Below, one piece after another: positions 23,881-26,643 of a stretch of 26,643 nucleotides of DNA. Within the stretch, counting starts at the first letter, position 1. Each line of letters begins with the position of its first letter. Under the pieces are notes generated by a model that was not told the DNA's origin, did not search any database, and saw nothing but the letters and a program-made list of their open reading frames with translations. The DNA lies in NCBI GenBank assembly GCA_031376285.1, contig JANMDN010000011.1, positions 1-26,643 of the forward strand, written 5' to 3'. A program made the translations under genes and the position numbers. This DNA is from JANMDN01 sp031376285. GTDB lineage: Bacteria > Actinomycetota > Thermoleophilia > Miltoncostaeales > Miltoncostaeaceae.

Positions 23881-24777
23881 ATGAGCACAGCCGCCGCAGA
23901 ACGTTGGGGTCGCCACGGACTTCGCGACCTCGACCCGACGCACCTCGCGACGCTCGCTGCGGCGCTGGTCTTCATCGGACTGCTGAGTGCCAAGGTCCAC
24001 GACATCACGACCGCAAGCGGGGCCCGAATCAACACCCCGGCGGTGCCGCTGCGAGCCGCCACGCTTGGCGAGGTCGCAAGTGACCGACTCGTCGATTTGG
24101 ACCGCGACGGGGTCGACGACGTTGTCCGCGTGCGAACGGGAATCATGGTGGCGCAAACTGGGCGCTTCCAGGTCGCGGCCACGATGACCGCCGAAGGTGG
24201 GTTGACGGTTACGAGCGACCCGTGGGAGCGTGTTCTGCGGCCCGGACCCCAGACGATCGCGCTCGACTTCCGCCTCGACGGCCCCCGCCGCCTCGGCGTT
24301 GGTGGCCCTTACAAGATTGTGAACGCGGTCCTCACGCGCGGGGTCGATCCGAAGATCGTCCAGCTGCGTCGCCTGCTCGGGTACACGAGCGCGATCTCAC
24401 TCGTAGTCGCTGTCGAGGCCATCCAGACGATGCCCCAACCGGAGGCAGTCCCGCGCGACGACGATGGCGACGCCCACCCCAATCGCCTCACGTGGCTCCT
24501 CAACCCGGACGTACCCGCCGCCGGCCGGTACCGCATCGAGGCGATCCTCCTCGATCCCTCCGGCCGGGAAACGCCAGGATCGCAGGAGGTCTCACTTCAG
24601 CTTCCGGGAAGCCAGAAGGTTGGCATCGACTTCCCCGCAAGCGCGATTCTTGGCGGCGGAAGCGGTGTCTACACACTCGGTCGGGTTCGGATGACCCAGC
24701 TGGACGGTGACGCGAGCTTTGTGACCGGCGTTCGAGGACATACCGGTACGCTCGACGCGGAGATCTGGGAGACCTAG
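23881..24777 (+). CDS. Membrane-anchored extracytoplasmic protein with acidic DxDxDG loops
   Basis: Protein of 298 aa. A single hydrophobic helix at ~25-40 (LATLAAALVFIGLLSA) follows a polar N-terminus, so the bulk is probably outside the cell. Two acidic loops, DLDRDGVDDVV (~72-82) and RDDDGDAHPNRL (~195-206), resemble Ca-binding loops of the EF-hand/thrombospondin type. The rest is beta-rich, with an immunoglobulin-like block (PAAGRYRIEAILLDPSGRETPGSQEVSLQLPGSQKVGIDF) and VYTLGRVRMTQLDGD near the end. The function is unknown. It is followed by rtcB after 18 bp, so the two may be cotranscribed. Confidence 0.72.
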   Translation: MSTAAAERWGRHGLRDLDPTHLATLAAALVFIGLLSAKVHDITTASGARINTPAVPLRAATLGEVASDRLVDLDRDGVDDVVRVRTGIMVAQTGRFQVAATMTAEGGLTVTSDPWERVLRPGPQTIALDFRLDGPRRLGVGGPYKIVNAVLTRGVDPKIVQLRRLLGYTSAISLVVAVEAIQTMPQPEAVPRDDDGDAHPNRLTWLLNPDVPAAGRYRIEAILLDPSGRETPGSQEVSLQLPGSQKVGIDFPASAILGGGSGVYTLGRVRMTQLDGDASFVTGVRGHTGTLDAEIWET

Positions 24778-24795
24778 GTCCTGGAGGATGGGCAG

Positions 24796-25974
24796 GTGGA
24801 TGGGGACGTGAAGATCGCCCCGTGGCGGCAGTGGGGCAACGACATCGACGAGGCCGCAATCCAGCAGATGCGCGACGCCGCGTCACTTCCAGTTGCGGTG
24901 GCCGGCGCGCTGATGCCCGATGCCCATCGCGGCTACGGTCTGCCGATTGGCGGGGTTCTCGCAACCGAGGCCTCGGTCATTCCCTACGCCGTGGGTGTCG
25001 ACATCGCGTGTCGAATGCGGCTGTCGGTGCTCGACATGCCCGTGAGCGCGCTCACCGGTCAGCGGGATCGTCTCGTGAAGGCGATCGAGAACCAGACGCG
25101 GTTCGGTGTCGGCGCTCACTTCAAGGAACCACTGGAGCATGAGGTCACCGACGACGACTGGGGATTGACCCCGGTGACCCGGCAGGTTCGCGAGCGCGCC
25201 TGCGAGCAGCTCGGCACCTCGGGGAGCGGTAACCATTTCGTCGAGTTCGGAGTGCTCACTCTCGAACGGCCCGATCTCGGCCTCGAAGCGGGCGCCTACC
25301 TCGCCCTTCTCTCGCATTCGGGAAGCCGTGGAGCCGGCGCGCGAGTTGCCGACCACTACTCGAAGCTCGCGGCGACGCTCCATCCCGAACTTCCGAACCA
25401 GCTTCGCAACCTCGCGTGGCTCGACCTCGACAGTGAGCCAGGTCAGGAGTACTGGGCGGCGATGGAGCTGATGGGCCGCTACGCGGCGGCCAACCACGCC
25501 CTCATCCACCGCCGCGTCGCGAAGGCGGTCGGCGCGGACGCGATCGCGGGTGTCGAGAACCACCATAACTTCGCCTGGAAGGAGGTCCACGACGGCCGCG
25601 AGGTGGTCGTGCACCGAAAGGGGGCGACACCGGCCGGGGCGGGAGTTCTCGGCGTGATCCCGGGTTCGATGGCGACGCCTGGGTTTGTCGTGCGTGGCCT
25701 CGGAAACCCGGCGGGTCTGATGTCGGCGGCCCATGGCGCGGGTCGAGCGATGAGCCGCTCAAGCGCGAAAAAACAGTTCCGGTGGGCGCACGTCCGGTCG
25801 TTTCTTGAGGACGCGCGGGTGACGCTTCTGTCAGCGGGGATCGACGAGGTGCCGATGGTTTACAAGGACATCCACTCGGTGATGGCCGCCCAGTCAGATC
25901 TCGTCGAGATCGCCGCGCGCTTTGATCCGAGAATCGTCAAAATGGCTCCGGCCGGAGAGCGGCCTGAGGACTGA
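24796..25974 (+). CDS. rtcB: RtcB family RNA ligase
   Basis: GTP-dependent RNA ligase that joins 2',3'-cyclic phosphate or 3'-phosphate ends to 5'-OH ends. It has 392 aa, near the length of the shorter bacterial RtcB forms. Metal ligands are D69 and C72 (GVDIAC), H147 (GSGNHFVEF), H174 (LLSHSGSRG) and H256/H257 (ENHHNFAW). H273 in VVHRKGATPAG is the residue guanylylated in the reaction. GTG 24796 has GGAGG 8 nt upstream, so the start is good. No archease or sigma-54 regulator gene (RtcR) is present in the window. The stop lies 3 bp from the stop of the convergent ABM gene. Confidence 0.96.
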   Translation: MDGDVKIAPWRQWGNDIDEAAIQQMRDAASLPVAVAGALMPDAHRGYGLPIGGVLATEASVIPYAVGVDIACRMRLSVLDMPVSALTGQRDRLVKAIENQTRFGVGAHFKEPLEHEVTDDDWGLTPVTRQVRERACEQLGTSGSGNHFVEFGVLTLERPDLGLEAGAYLALLSHSGSRGAGARVADHYSKLAATLHPELPNQLRNLAWLDLDSEPGQEYWAAMELMGRYAAANHALIHRRVAKAVGADAIAGVENHHNFAWKEVHDGREVVVHRKGATPAGAGVLGVIPGSMATPGFVVRGLGNPAGLMSAAHGAGRAMSRSSAKKQFRWAHVRSFLEDARVTLLSAGIDEVPMVYKDIHSVMAAQSDLVEIAARFDPRIVKMAPAGERPED

Positions 25975-25977
25975 GTC

Positions 25978-26298
25978 TCAGATGGCGCCCTTGGTGGGAT
26001 CGCCGTCCGGAAGCGCGTCGAGGAGGAGGATCTCCGCGGGCCCGGCCGAGATGTCGACCATCTTGGCCCGGAACTCGGCGAGGTGCGCGGAGGCGAGGTG
26101 CGCGTCGAGGTGGGCGCGGCTCTCCCAGCGCTCAATGTAGGCGAAACGCGTCGGGTCCTTCTGATCGCGATGGAGCGCGTAGGTGATGCACCCGTTCTCG
26201 GCATGGGTCGGTGCGATCACGCTCCGAAGGAGGGCCTCGACCTCGGATTCCTTGCCCGGAAGGGCCCGAAGGGTCGCAACGACGATGACTTCGGGCAT
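25978..26298 (-). CDS. ABM-family (antibiotic biosynthesis monooxygenase-like) protein
   Basis: Small 106-aa dimeric ferredoxin-like fold protein: MPEVIVVATLRALPGKESEVEALLRSVIAPTHAENGCITYALHRDQKDP..., then FAYIERWESRAHLDAHLASAHLAEF. The GKEsEveaLL, GCitY and W.s..alDaHlaS.H elements are characteristic. Members include quinone monooxygenases such as YgiN; others are only stress-associated, so the exact reaction is open. ATG 26298 follows AAGGAGAGAGG within ~10 nt; an upstream TTG (26322) would give 114 aa but is less likely. Confidence 0.9.
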   Translation of the reverse strand: MPEVIVVATLRALPGKESEVEALLRSVIAPTHAENGCITYALHRDQKDPTRFAYIERWESRAHLDAHLASAHLAEFRAKMVDISAGPAEILLLDALPDGDPTKGAI

Positions 26299-26389
26299 TT
26301 CGGGTTCCTCTCTCCTTGTCAACGAGTCGCCGATGCTACCCAGGCGACAACCAGAATGAGCGGTTCTTGCCGATCACCGCCGCCTCGCT

Positions 26390-26566
26390 GTGCTGGCACT
26401 CATCGTGGTCTCCGCGCTCGCCCATATGGCCTTCGATCTGCGAGAGGTCGTGCTCCAGTTAGATCATTCGCGTAGCGCCGTCGCGACGGTCGCAGCCCTT
26501 CACGCTGGTGCTGCTGGCCTGGCGGTCGTCCTCGCTCGCCGAGCACGGGGGCCGGCAACGACCTGA
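26390..26566 (+). CDS. Possible small membrane protein, 58 aa
   Basis: From a GTG the frame reads MLALIVVSALAHMAFDLREVVLQLDHSRSAVATVAALHAGAAGLAVVLARRARGPATT, with two hydrophobic segments and a basic end. No clear ribosome site precedes it, and an in-frame TGA lies 33 bp upstream. The adjacent sequence is suspect (poly-G), so it may be a fragment. Confidence 0.3.
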   Translation: MLALIVVSALAHMAFDLREVVLQLDHSRSAVATVAALHAGAAGLAVVLARRARGPATT

Positions 26567-26576
26567 ACACCGTCGC

Positions 26577-26643
26577 GGGGGGGGGGGGGGGGGAAGAAAC
26601 CTCGCCCCCCGCCACCCCCCAGCGCGCCACCAGGTCGGAGGGG
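26577..26643. other. Poly-G run and C-rich end, probable sequencing or assembly artifact
   Basis: Seventeen consecutive G (26577-26593) are followed by AAGAAACC and C-homopolymer-rich sequence to the window end. No biological feature is supported; it resembles a low-quality contig end. Confidence 0.6.

Noticed and set aside
26577..26593. G17 run as a biological repeat
   Set aside because: Isolated homopolymer followed by low-complexity sequence at the window end; a sequencing artifact is more likely.

Overview
The window is a high-GC, gene-dense bacterial contig with frequent GTG starts, 4-bp GTGA gene overlaps and very short gaps between genes. Gene style and content (MoxR/DUF58/transglutaminase cluster, TauE-CysD-CysN cluster, many lineage-type secreted proteins of unknown role) suggest an actinobacterium, perhaps of the Thermoleophilia type. 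This is an inference; there is no rRNA, tRNA or other phylogenetic marker in the window. I see no insertion sequence, phage gene or CRISPR array. The last ~70 bases (17 consecutive G, then C-rich sequence) look like a low-quality contig end.

Layout. 1-1575 (-): TPR-like/GGDEF diguanylate cyclase, cut by the left edge. 1824-2387 (+): conserved hypothetical. 2367-5675 (-): 1102-aa RecB-like nuclease plus superfamily 1 helicase, with a 16-bp perfect palindrome upstream of it. 5870-6472 (-): glutathione S-transferase. 6473-6844: a 372-bp divergent intergenic region filled by tandem structured repeats. 6845-10796 (+): MoxR ATPase, DUF58 protein and transglutaminase-like membrane protein, translationally coupled. 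10797-10961: an AT-rich promoter region with a 15-bp palindrome. 10962-14057 (+): TauE-type permease, CysD and CysN, a sulfate-activation operon. 14064-14672 (-): shortened GT2 glycosyltransferase-like protein. 15036-16362 (+): a secreted propeller-like protein and a small conserved protein. 16477-17502 (-): SnoaL-like domain fused to a cyclase-like domain that lacks its metal-binding motif. 17753-19276 (+): PMT-type membrane glycosyltransferase with a problematic start. 19569-20336 (+): two-domain VOC protein. 20343-21167 (-): SAM methyltransferase. 21487-23214 (+): secreted beta-helix protein. 23276-25974 (+): unknown protein, secreted or anchored protein with acidic DxDxDG loops, and RtcB RNA ligase. 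25978-26298 (-): ABM-family protein.

How the genes work together. Two clear operons stand out: the MoxR-DUF58-transglutaminase set, a recurrent envelope-associated module, and the TauE-CysD-CysN set, which would import or export a sulfur oxyanion and make adenylylsulfate. The other genes look like single housekeeping or accessory units. The most noteworthy non-coding signals are: (i) two ~124-bp tandem units at 6565-6783 with interleaved inverted repeats that could form a pseudoknot; (ii) a ~60-bp element present twice (16394-16455 and 19344-19403), with a shared G-rich core, downstream of unrelated genes; (iii) perfect palindromes in front of the nuclease-helicase and the TauE-CysDN operon; and (iv) long GC hairpins upstream of two secreted-protein genes. 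A strong Shine-Dalgarno/ATG at 17804-17819 sits one frame off the glycosyltransferase gene and implies a frameshift or a leader peptide.
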